The translations under genes and the position numbers were made by a program. The notes under the pieces are model-generated. The model made no database searches. It was given only the letters and a program-made list of their open reading frames with translations, and was not told the DNA's origin. A stretch of DNA of 64,000 bases from Legionella maceachernii (GTDB lineage Bacteria; Pseudomonadota; Gammaproteobacteria; Legionellales; Legionellaceae): the NCBI RefSeq assembly GCF_900167045.1, contig NZ_FUXJ01000009.1:62001-126000 (forward strand), in the 5' to 3' direction. This document shows positions 18,268 to 25,467 of this stretch, one piece after another; the first letter of the stretch is position 1, and every line of letters begins with the position of its first letter.

Positions 18268-18430
18268 TTAGTAAGAACGGCATGGTTTTTCCATGTCCTT
18301 ATCGACACCCTCACTCGTCTGTTTGATCACCCAAAGGCCAATGCCTGCGCCTCCACAATCAGTTTAATGATAAACTCACGATGAGCTTGTTGTGCCATCG
18401 GGGCCGTAAGCTTGCAATTCAGGTTGAATG
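18268..18430 (-). pseudogene. Decayed histidine-kinase fragment related to the kinase at 10968
   Basis: On the minus strand, bases 18398-18345 encode AQQAHREFIIKLIVE, nearly identical in DNA and protein to AQQDHRELIIKLVVE of the hybrid kinase at about 12250-12295. Almost at once, in a shifted frame, it reads GGAGIGLWVIKQTSE, matching a G2 box such as GAGLGLSVIKQ, and then stops. The material between the two boxes is deleted, and no kinase start or HisKA motif is present, so this is a remnant. The adjoining bases up to about 18500 contain another open stretch (reading TLQGKPIVIQPELQAYGPDG) of unclear origin. The remnant fills much of the 363-base gap between the neighbouring genes. Confidence 0.7.
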
Positions 18431-18522
18431 ACTATTGGTTTTCCCTGCAGAGTAAAATTATACTCATTAGGAGTGAGTTCTCTCGACTCAGGCTTACTCA
18501 GTAGGCTACATAAGGAAAAAGA

Positions 18523-19617
18523 ATGAAGAAGGAATGCCTTAATACTGCCTTGTGTTTTTTTATACTACTTTGCTTATCCGGTTTAGTTCGTTATTTTTAT
18601 AAAAAAGAGCCACGTCCATCCACCGCTGATGGCAGTATTGTTATGGCTATAGGGATATTTTCATTTGATGCTTTACTAAAGCTGCCTCTCGTAAGCCGTG
18701 GTTTCACTCAATTGGTCACCTTAGAATTGCTGATTGTTTGGTTGTTCCTGGTGAAGAACTATCTTAATCAGTCTTTACATGGTGGGTTCAAATGCTTAAT
18801 AAATCATACGGCAGGTCAATTTGGAATAGGAACTTGGGTGGCGGGATCATCAATACTCGCTTTGCTGTTTTTCCGAGACTTTACCTGTTACCGCTTCATC
18901 GCTTGGTTATGCGCTTTTTTAGCATTTATCATTTGGTTACCCTACCTTGCTCTTTCTGTTTGCAATCTTTGGCTTATTGTCACTAGGCAACGCAAAGTCC
19001 ACATTGGAATTATGTTATTAGCCACCGTAAGCACACAATCCATTGTATTGTTAACTTATTTCATGTTTGCTACCACCATTCCGCGTTTGGCCTATCAAGC
19101 AGTTATTGTTTTGGGTTACTCCCTTTATTTTACTGGGCTGTTTATTATTGTAAGGTACCTCCTTTATAGCCGATTGAGCCGTATTATTTTAGGATGGCAC
19201 AGCACAAATAGCATCCTTCATGGCGCCTTATCCATTTCAGGATTAGCAGCGGCCACCACTAAGGTAATTTCTGATCAATTAATTATAGTGACATGGTTTC
19301 TAGCTACTGGTTTCCTTCTTTTAGTCGAAGGAATAAGCGTAATAAAAGGCATTTATCGGTTTAGAAGAGCTGGATTTACTGAGGGTATACTGGTATACGA
19401 TGTGTCTCAATGGGCACGGGTGTTTACTTTGGGAATGTATTACACGTTTAATCTTTCTCTAATAACGCATCAAGTGTACGTTAATCCTCTCATTCAATGG
19501 GTTGCTTATTATGGGCAATACGGAGTGCTAGGCATTGTATTATTCGAATTAGTTAATTATTTTTATTATTACCTAAGTTCAAAGCGTATTGACGTGCACT
19601 TCGCGTACAAGGGCTAA
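18523..19617 (+). CDS. Polytopic integral membrane protein, about ten helices
   Basis: This 364-residue protein is hydrophobic throughout, with roughly nine to ten predicted membrane segments and short, weakly basic loops. An AGGAAAAAG ribosome site lies just before the ATG. No transporter motif was recognised with confidence. The layout and some Gly-rich helices recall the tellurite-resistance/dicarboxylate (TehA/SLAC1) family, but this is only a guess. Its last 39 bases overlap the convergent LysR gene, so the two messages would be complementary at their ends. Confidence 0.7.
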   Translation: MKKECLNTALCFFILLCLSGLVRYFYKKEPRPSTADGSIVMAIGIFSFDALLKLPLVSRGFTQLVTLELLIVWLFLVKNYLNQSLHGGFKCLINHTAGQFGIGTWVAGSSILALLFFRDFTCYRFIAWLCAFLAFIIWLPYLALSVCNLWLIVTRQRKVHIGIMLLATVSTQSIVLLTYFMFATTIPRLAYQAVIVLGYSLYFTGLFIIVRYLLYSRLSRIILGWHSTNSILHGALSISGLAAATTKVISDQLIIVTWFLATGFLLLVEGISVIKGIYRFRRAGFTEGILVYDVSQWARVFTLGMYYTFNLSLITHQVYVNPLIQWVAYYGQYGVLGIVLFELVNYFYYYLSSKRIDVHFAYKG

Positions 19618-20466
19618 CCAGGCCTTTGCCGCTTCTGAAAGGTAGGAATTTCTGCGCCAAGTCATGGCCATGTCCCATTGAAGCTCAGGTTCGTTAAGTA
19701 AAAGAGAGTGGATTTGGGGACTAGGCCTTTGAGTAGCTATCATTCGCGGCAAGAAAGTAACACCCAGACCTGCTGAAACAAGTTCTAACATAAAATCAAT
19801 CTGACTACTTTGCGCAACGACCTTGGGCTCGAAATCGGCCCGGTGGCATGCATCCAGTATAATTCGATGTAAAGCAAAACCACTACCAAACAGAATAAAT
19901 GGAATCTCTTTAAGCTCTGGTAAGGAAATCGAACTTCGCGTGGTTAAAGGATGGCTTGATATCAACAGTGCGACTAGGGGTTCAGAACGCATTAATTGAA
20001 ATTCAAATTCTTCAGAAATGGGTAACAATGTTCCAGCAAAATCGATTTCTCCTTCTCGCAGGCATTGTGCAAGCTTATCACTCCCGTGTTCAATGAGTTC
20101 TACTTCGATGCCGGGATAACGCTGATTATAGCGAGCAAAGAGAGGAGCAAAGAGAGTGCTACTCCCCACAGGAGAAATACCTAACCGTAATCGCCCTTGT
20201 TTCAACCCTCGGATCTCATCAAGCTCTTTCAGAAGATCATCGCGATCCGCAACCAGTTTTAAGCCTCTACGATAAACAATTTCGCCCGCTTTGGTCGGGA
20301 CATTATGCCTCTTAAATCGTGCAATGAGAGGGGTAGCCAATTCATCTTCAAGCTGCTTTATGGCTTTGCTCACTGTGGATTGGGTAGTAAAGAGGACCTC
20401 TGCCGCTTTGGAAAAACTACCTTGGCGCACCACTTCAATAAAAACACGGAGTGATTTAAATTCCAT
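19579..20466 (-). CDS. LysR-family transcriptional regulator of the adjacent lrgAB-like genes
   Basis: This is a 295-residue LysR protein of normal length. The N-terminal winged helix-turn-helix spans about residues 1-60 (FSKAAEVLFTTQSTVSKAIKQLE), and the periplasmic-binding-protein-like effector domain about 90-290. It is divergent from the lrgA/lrgB pair with a 106-base gap, the classical position of a LysR activator such as CidR. The A+T-rich gap contains several ATTCAT/TTATTC half-sites that could form a T-N11-A box. The regulated target is inferred from position. Confidence 0.92.
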   Translation of the reverse strand: MEFKSLRVFIEVVRQGSFSKAAEVLFTTQSTVSKAIKQLEDELATPLIARFKRHNVPTKAGEIVYRRGLKLVADRDDLLKELDEIRGLKQGRLRLGISPVGSSTLFAPLFARYNQRYPGIEVELIEHGSDKLAQCLREGEIDFAGTLLPISEEFEFQLMRSEPLVALLISSHPLTTRSSISLPELKEIPFILFGSGFALHRIILDACHRADFEPKVVAQSSQIDFMLELVSAGLGVTFLPRMIATQRPSPQIHSLLLNEPELQWDMAMTWRRNSYLSEAAKAWLALVREVHVNTL

Positions 20467-20572
20467 AATAATTCGCTATTGGAATGATTTTGAGTCTATA
20501 AATTCATTTTATTCATAATAAAGAAAAGTGTAAACTTTAATGAGATAAAAATGATCAATATACGGCTCCAAC

Positions 20573-20950
20573 ATGGTACTAAAAATTCAACAAAATTCAC
20601 TGTTTCAGGTCGGATTAGTTTGCTTAATGTGGCTTATTTGCGAGCAAGTGGCCAACGTTGTCCGACTACCGATCTCGGGGGGAATCCTTGGCCTTGGGGT
20701 GGTATTCATTCTTTTAATTACAAAGCGTTTAAAGCTTGACAGCATTAAGCAGGGTACTGAATTACTTCTTAAAGACATGTTGCTTTTTTTTATTCCCTCT
20801 GTGCTTGGAATATTAAAGCATCAGGAGTTTTTAAGTTTGCTTGGACTTAAGATTCTCTTTGTAATTTTGCTCAGTACGGTATCGGTAATGTTAGTGACGG
20901 CGGTTGTTGTTGATTATTGTTATCACTGGAGAATGGGTGATGCTCAGTGA
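20573..20950 (+). CDS. lrgA: CidA/LrgA-family holin-like membrane protein
   Basis: This 125-residue protein has four hydrophobic segments and the family pattern LPISGGILGLGVVF in helix 2, followed by a loop and LLFFIPSVLGIL. CidA/LrgA proteins are small holin-like membrane proteins linked to autolysis, and to export of small acids or side products in other bacteria. The next gene, an LrgB-like protein, overlaps its end by 11 bases, the standard pairing. The ATG at 20573 lacks a strong ribosome site, so the exact start is uncertain. A divergent LysR gene probably controls it. Confidence 0.85.
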   Translation: MVLKIQQNSLFQVGLVCLMWLICEQVANVVRLPISGGILGLGVVFILLITKRLKLDSIKQGTELLLKDMLLFFIPSVLGILKHQEFLSLLGLKILFVILLSTVSVMLVTAVVVDYCYHWRMGDAQ

Positions 20951-21647
20951 TTTTTTAGCTGCATTCAGTGGGAAAGCATTTTTTTGGTCAGTCATCACGA
21001 TAAGCTTGTACTTTATTGTCAAACGACTTTACCGCCGATGGGCATTTTGGTGGCTAATGCCCATTGCGCTCACGCCTATTTTGGTGGGTAGCATTATTCT
21101 TTTACTGCATGTCAGTTACTTCGATTATTTTCGTAGCACTAAATGGTTAGCGCTTTTGCTTGGGCCGGCGACCGTTGCTTTCGCAATTCCCATTTATGAG
21201 CAACGCGCACTCATTCGCAAGCATTGGCCAGTGCTTCTGATTGGTGTCATTGTCGGAAGTGTAACGGCGATATTAACCAGTTGGGGGTTAGCAATTCTTC
21301 TAGGTTTCGATGAAAATTTACTCTTAAGCTTGTTACCCCGCTCAATCAGTACACCCTTTGCGATCGAAGTCTCACGCGGAATTGGTGGCACGCCTGATTT
21401 AACGGCCATTTTTGTGATTATTACGGGAATATTAGGTGCTGTGATCGGTGAATTCATACTCACGCGTTTGTCTTTTAATTCAGCGCTTGCAAGAGGGACT
21501 CTTTTAGGGATCGGGGCGCATGCAGCGGGGACTGCTCAAGCTCAAAAAATAGGATCGACAGAAGGGGCTATCGCTAGCTTAGCAATGATTTTAGTCGGTC
21601 TCTTAAATGTACTTCTTTTCCCTCTCATTAGTCATTTTCTAAAATAA
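20940..21647 (+). CDS. lrgB: CidB/LrgB-family membrane protein
   Basis: The ATG at 20940 (MLSDFLAAF) is preferred because GGAG lies just upstream; an in-frame TTG at 20904 would add residues lying inside the lrgA gene. The protein has 235 residues and six to seven membrane segments. Family landmarks include the segment LLPRSISTPFAIEVS and GIGGTPDLTAIFVIITG, and the late GIGAHAAGTAQA motif. It works with the CidA/LrgA partner encoded in an 11-base overlap upstream; in plants and bacteria the family transports glycolate or acts in programmed lysis. The stop is followed by a region without genes. Confidence 0.9.
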   Translation: MLSDFLAAFSGKAFFWSVITISLYFIVKRLYRRWAFWWLMPIALTPILVGSIILLLHVSYFDYFRSTKWLALLLGPATVAFAIPIYEQRALIRKHWPVLLIGVIVGSVTAILTSWGLAILLGFDENLLLSLLPRSISTPFAIEVSRGIGGTPDLTAIFVIITGILGAVIGEFILTRLSFNSALARGTLLGIGAHAAGTAQAQKIGSTEGAIASLAMILVGLLNVLLFPLISHFLK

Positions 21648-21741
21648 CACCCTGTCAATTGGAATTTTATTGCATCTTTAGCAGTAGTAATAATGCTGCT
21701 ACAGCAATGACGGATATTTTCATACTCAATCATTTCAATGC

Positions 21742-21756
21742 TGACAAAATCTGTCA
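21742..21756. promoter_or_regulatory. Palindromic operator-like site TGACA-AAATC-TGTCA
   Basis: Perfect 5-base arms separated by 5 bases. The same palindrome (TGACA-GAATC-TGTCA) occurs at 27528, at the same distance upstream of a start codon, within an otherwise similar leader. Two copies of a palindrome in matching promoters suggest a shared regulator. Confidence 0.5.
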
Positions 21757-21806
21757 CATCCCTCTCTTAAAATAACCTCGGATTATGTACTACTAGGAGT
21801 ATTAAC

Positions 21807-21989
21807 ATGACATTTCAAAAGTCCAAATTAGTCAGCCTCGATAGTTTTTCCGTTTTAGAATGCAGTAAGCGCCTGTTTGTTTTGCAAACAGGACTTTCAA
21901 CATTGGAGACATCCAATCCCATTGCGAACAAACAGGCTACCTTACTGTGGACTGTACGTTGCTTTTTAAAAATCACAAGGCTAATATAA
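21807..21989 (+). pseudogene. Truncated copy of the effector-binding-domain gene at 27592
   Basis: The leader (from about 21738) and the first codons (MTFQKSKLVSLDSF) closely match the leader and start of the intact gene at 27592 (MAFQEPKLVSLDGF), including an identical ggagtattaacATG start context. After about 15 codons similarity ends and the frame runs into unrelated sequence containing a hairpin. The open frame of 60 codons is therefore best read as a truncated duplicate, though a short expressed peptide cannot be excluded. Confidence 0.6.
21872..21892. repeat. Perfect 8-bp hairpin
   Basis: CCTGTTTG and CAAACAGG flank a 5-base loop. It sits at the point where the truncated gene copy diverges from its intact relative, so it may mark the insertion or deletion junction. 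No T-run follows, so it is not a standard terminator. Confidence 0.5.
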
Positions 21990-21992
21990 ACA

Positions 21993-22046
21993 TGCGGGGA
22001 AAATCCCCGCACGGACTTTCTAAGGTGTTAGCGCACCGAAGAAGTC
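21993..22046. ncRNA. Two adjacent stable hairpins, possible structured RNA
   Basis: The first is TGCGGGG / CCCCGCA with a 5-base loop (21993-22011). Three bases later comes a compound stem: GACTTTCT pairs with AGAAGTC (one bulge) enclosing GGTG / CACC (22014-22046). Adjacent stable stems inside a 780-base stretch with no recognised gene suggest a small RNA, a leader structure or a mobile-element end. Calling it an RNA gene is tentative; long frames without recognisable domains exist on both strands here. Confidence 0.3.
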
Positions 22047-22299
22047 TAACCACCAATAACCCCACAGCACTGGAGTTACTCATGGCTAATCTTAGAGTAA
22101 TACATCTTGCGCTTATGCGCAAAGAGCAAAATGTTGTTATAGCTGCTAAACCCAAACAAAAAACATTCAATTCACCCACTTTTGGTTCTAATCCCTCGAT
22201 TAGCCATGAGATTTGGCGGTTGCCGAAGGTGTTTGAGTTGCGTTCTTTGTTAGCAGCAAAAAGCAACGTTGCGCGATTATTCGAATAGGGGGTTGAAGC

Positions 22300-22321
22300 G
22301 GGAGCACTGAAAAGTGCTCCC
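22300..22321. repeat. Perfect 9-bp hairpin with GAAA tetraloop
   Basis: GGGAGCACT and AGTGCTCCC enclose GAAA, an exceptionally stable tetraloop of the GNRA class. It lies about 110 bases upstream of the response-regulator start at 22429. It could be part of that operon's leader or of the hairpin-rich element to its left. No downstream T-run is present on either strand. Confidence 0.5.
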
Positions 22322-22428
22322 AAATCAACTTTAATCGGTTGTGCTTCGCCCCCTTCGGTGAATTTCTTTTTTATACTCACAAGGTGAGCGTAAGCACTTA
22401 GTTTCAATTCATGCAAAGGAAAAAGCAT

Positions 22429-22800
22429 ATGACGGCTAAGTTACGCATCTTAATCGTAGAGGACAATGCGATAGCGGCAAAGGTTTTACGAAACCACTGT
22501 TTAAAAGCAGGGTTTGCTGTGGACCATGCCACAGGAGCAAAAGCGGCTTTAAAATTTTTACTGCAAAAGCACTATCGGCTTATTTTGATGGATTTAGGAC
22601 TAGCAGATGGCGATGGCAGGACACTAACTCAATGGATAAGAGGAGAGAAAAACTTAAACCAGTCTACTGCAATCATTGTGATAAGCGCCCATATGGATGA
22701 GACGTTGAAGCATGCCTGTTTAGCAGCAGGTGCTAACGAGGTCTTGGTCAAACCAGTCAGCCGCATAATCTTGGATAAACTACTCAGGGATAGCCAATGA
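22429..22800 (+). CDS. Single-domain response regulator (receiver only)
   Basis: The ATG at 22429 has an AAGGAAAAA ribosome site and is preferred over an in-frame ATG at 22411. The 123-residue protein is one receiver domain: acidic pair in VEDN near the N-terminus, acceptor Asp55 (LMDLGLADGDG), and conserved Lys in VLVKPV near the end. No DNA-binding or other output domain is attached, so it would act by protein contact or as a phosphorelay intermediate. It overlaps the following sensor kinase by 4 bases (ATGA), making that kinase its likely partner. Confidence 0.9.
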   Translation: MTAKLRILIVEDNAIAAKVLRNHCLKAGFAVDHATGAKAALKFLLQKHYRLILMDLGLADGDGRTLTQWIRGEKNLNQSTAIIVISAHMDETLKHACLAAGANEVLVKPVSRIILDKLLRDSQ

Positions 22801-23996
22801 ACAAGCGAGGCCAACTGACATTTGACAATCTAAGTCATTTTTTAGCAAAACTGGCAGAAAACTCTAACAGCGTCTACTGGCTGAGCACGCCTGATTTGAA
22901 ACGGATTGAGTACCTAAGCCCGGCATATGAAACCATCTGGGGGCGGGCAAGGGAAGAGCTCTATAATGACCCAGAAAAATGGGTAACTTACCTGCACCCA
23001 GACAATGATTACAGTTACCATCCTATCCATGATATGGCAGAGCGTATTGCTGCACGTGGCCAGCAAGCGCGTTTTTCAGAAACATATCGCATTATCCGGC
23101 CGAATGGCGAAATCCGCTGGATAGTCGACAGGGGTTTTCCTATTTTTGATAAAAATGGGTGTTGCCATGGGGTGACGGGAGTGGCGATAGATATTACCCA
23201 GGAAAAATACTATGAAGAACAATTACGGCTTGCCAAAGAAAAAGCCGAGATTGCCAATCAGGCTAAATCAGAATTCATTGCCAATATGAGCCATGATGTA
23301 CGTACTCCGCTAGCAGGCATCTTAGGTCTAACCCAGGAATTAATTGATGCCGCGAAAGAAGCAGAAAAGCGAGGACAGCAACCACTGGCTAAAAAAGTAA
23401 AAAAAGACGGACGCCATCTTTTTTGCGCAGCCAATGCGTTGTTAAACCTCTTTAATGAAATTCTGGAAGCCATTCGTGTTGAGTCGGGGCAAACCGTAGC
23501 TAAAGAAGAGTCCTTCCATTTGCATCGCTTAATTAAGCAACATCTCAAGTTGCTTGGACCGATCGCGCAACAGAAAAAGTTAAGCTTAACCTGCCACATT
23601 GACCAGCGAATCCCTTCCTACGTGCGTGGCTTACGCCACCATCTTGATCGCAGCTTGCTAAATTTACTGAGCAATGCCATAAAATTTACGCGACAAGGCT
23701 ATGTCAAAATCATTATCGAAAAAGACGAAGAGCAAAGAGCAAGCGATAACGGTATCCCCATAAAAATCAAAGTACAAGACAGTGGTATTGGCATTCCAGC
23801 TGATCAATTCGACGCTATCTTTGAGCAATTTTCACGCTTAACACCCGCGTACCAGGGATGTTACTCAGGTGCAGGACTTGGTCTTTATATGATTAAACGT
23901 TATATGGCTGAGATGAAGGCCCGCATTGAGGTTGAAAGCGAGGTGGGGAAAGGATCTTGTTTTACATTACGGCTAGCTTTGAGGGAGGTATCATGA
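22797..23996 (+). CDS. Cytosolic PAS-domain sensor histidine kinase
   Basis: This 399-residue protein has an N-terminal PAS/PAC domain (about 10-135, with WVTYLHPDN and ITQEKYYEEQL), a HisKA domain with phosphoacceptor His166 (NMSHDVRTPLAG) and a HATPase domain (N box SNAIKFT, G boxes DSGIGIP and GAGLGL). No membrane segment is seen. The sequence around the G boxes (RLTPAYQG, then a VESEVGKG segment) is shared with the hybrid kinase at 10968, so both belong to one subfamily. Unlike that paralogue, its receiver is a separate upstream gene and it has no HPt domain. Its stop overlaps the start of the aminotransferase. Confidence 0.92.
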   Translation: MNKRGQLTFDNLSHFLAKLAENSNSVYWLSTPDLKRIEYLSPAYETIWGRAREELYNDPEKWVTYLHPDNDYSYHPIHDMAERIAARGQQARFSETYRIIRPNGEIRWIVDRGFPIFDKNGCCHGVTGVAIDITQEKYYEEQLRLAKEKAEIANQAKSEFIANMSHDVRTPLAGILGLTQELIDAAKEAEKRGQQPLAKKVKKDGRHLFCAANALLNLFNEILEAIRVESGQTVAKEESFHLHRLIKQHLKLLGPIAQQKKLSLTCHIDQRIPSYVRGLRHHLDRSLLNLLSNAIKFTRQGYVKIIIEKDEEQRASDNGIPIKIKVQDSGIGIPADQFDAIFEQFSRLTPAYQGCYSGAGLGLYMIKRYMAEMKARIEVESEVGKGSCFTLRLALREVS

Positions 23997-25393
23997 TATT
24001 GACTCCAGAAGGTCAACCCGCGGGGGATTTGGATAAAATTACTTTGTTGGCGATGTGGTCAAGACATTTGCGCAAACAAGAGCGGTTGGTCATTACTTCA
24101 AACATGGGCAAACCCACCTTCGCCTTGAACGGGCATGCTGCATCTCTTGCTGCACAGCATTGGTCGCAGTTGCAGTTGGCTGTCCAAAAGGCGCATCACT
24201 GTTTTCGTAGCAACCCTGACTCGGCTCTCACGCGTGATTTAATTGTGCAGATGGCTAGTGCCATTGATTACGGTGACCCCCAGGGTGATGCTGAGGCACG
24301 TGAGTTGATGGCAAAAGCACTGAATCGTTGGTACAAGCAACGTATTGAAGTGGAACCACAGCATCTGCTTTTTACTGTAGGCGGTGCTGCTGCCATCCAT
24401 ATTGCTCTTCACGTCCTGCATGAGCAAGCGCCTGACGCTAAAGTAATTACTCCTTTTCCGCATTACAGTTTGTATGCAACAACGAATAAATCCCTGCAGT
24501 TACACCCAATTCCGGTAATGGATGAACCAGGCTATCGTTTAACTGCCAAGGCCTTAGCCAAGAGCTTAGCACGCAACAATCATCCCATTGCGGCTTTCTT
24601 ATTTTGTGATCCCAATAATCCTTTAGGCACCCTAGTAAGCCCTGAAGAATGGCAGGCCATCGCCGCTGTCTTACAACACTACCCCAAAGTACCCATCCTG
24701 CTCGATGAAGCTTATGCTGAAATGCGGCTTGATGGGCAAGCCCACCAGTCTCTGTTAACGGTTGCGCCTGAGCTTTACCCCCGCACCATTTTACTACGCT
24801 CAGCCACAAAAGGTTTATCTGCAGCTGGCCAACGAATGGCTGTGTTAATCACGCCGGATGCAGCATTGATGAGCAAGCTAGTGGTGAAAAATGTTTCTAT
24901 CTATGGCCATGCCCCACGGATTGAACAATATATCTTTGCCTCCGCGCTCAACTCCTTCAATGAAAATGACCGAAAGGATTTAGCTGCGTTTTATGCCCCG
25001 CAGGTAAAGCTTGCTCAAAACCGGCTTAAAGCGATGGGCGCTGCAATGCCTGATCCGCTTTATCAAGTGGAGGGTACATTTTATGTCTTAGCCGATCTCA
25101 GTGCCTTATTAGGCCTGGAGCTTTCTGCCGAAGCTGCCTATGTGTTAGGCAAATCAGGACCTATGGAAACGGATGAAGATATCGCCTATTACCTGTTGTT
25201 CAAAGGTCTGAGCATTGCCCCTTTGTCTTATTTCGGCGCAGCTCCACAAGCGGGATTTATGCGCATTACCTGTAGCGGCGGGGATTCAGAGATTAATGCG
25301 CTCTGTGATATTTTGCAAAAGGCTCTAGTTCAGGCTAGGAAAATGAAAAAACAGATCAAACAAAAGCGGATTTTAAGTAGTTCGGAGATCTAG
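23993..25393 (+). CDS. PLP-dependent class I/II aminotransferase in a two-component operon
   Basis: The ATG at 23993 overlaps the kinase stop (ATGA) and has GGGAGG upstream. The 466-residue protein has the fold-type I aminotransferase landmarks: a Gly-rich cofactor segment (TVGGAAAIHI), DPNNPLGT, LDEAYAEM and SATKGLSAAGQR with Lys273 as the Schiff-base lysine. The end of the protein has RITCSGG, containing the Arg that binds the substrate carboxylate. It resembles amino-acid aminotransferases and secondary-metabolite enzymes more than the CqsA/LqsA autoinducer synthases. Overlap with receiver and kinase genes suggests the enzyme and signalling pair act together, for instance making or removing the sensed compound; that is inference. 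Confidence 0.88.
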   Translation: MILTPEGQPAGDLDKITLLAMWSRHLRKQERLVITSNMGKPTFALNGHAASLAAQHWSQLQLAVQKAHHCFRSNPDSALTRDLIVQMASAIDYGDPQGDAEARELMAKALNRWYKQRIEVEPQHLLFTVGGAAAIHIALHVLHEQAPDAKVITPFPHYSLYATTNKSLQLHPIPVMDEPGYRLTAKALAKSLARNNHPIAAFLFCDPNNPLGTLVSPEEWQAIAAVLQHYPKVPILLDEAYAEMRLDGQAHQSLLTVAPELYPRTILLRSATKGLSAAGQRMAVLITPDAALMSKLVVKNVSIYGHAPRIEQYIFASALNSFNENDRKDLAAFYAPQVKLAQNRLKAMGAAMPDPLYQVEGTFYVLADLSALLGLELSAEAAYVLGKSGPMETDEDIAYYLLFKGLSIAPLSYFGAAPQAGFMRITCSGGDSEINALCDILQKALVQARKMKKQIKQKRILSSSEI

Positions 25394-25410
25394 AAGGTAA
25401 TTTTTTAATA

Positions 25411-25435
25411 GCTAGGGTTCTGTACAGGCCCTAGC
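25411..25435. repeat. 7-bp hairpin between convergent genes
   Basis: GCTAGGG and CCCTAGC flank an 11-base loop in the 74-base gap between the convergent aminotransferase and FAD-protein genes. A T-run precedes it on the plus strand but none follows on either strand, so it is a weak terminator candidate only. Confidence 0.35.
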
Positions 25436-25467
25436 AACAATAGACCTAATTACGTTGAATTGCTGGA

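Noticed and set aside
21947-22428. Open frames on both strands (113 residues plus, 151 residues minus)
   Set aside because: Both cover the hairpin-rich stretch, neither has a recognised domain or convincing ribosome site, and they overlap each other. Kept only as part of a finding.
23993-25393. LqsA/CqsA autoinducer synthase
   Set aside because: The PLP enzyme has class I aminotransferase motifs (DPNNPLG) rather than alpha-oxoamine-synthase type motifs.
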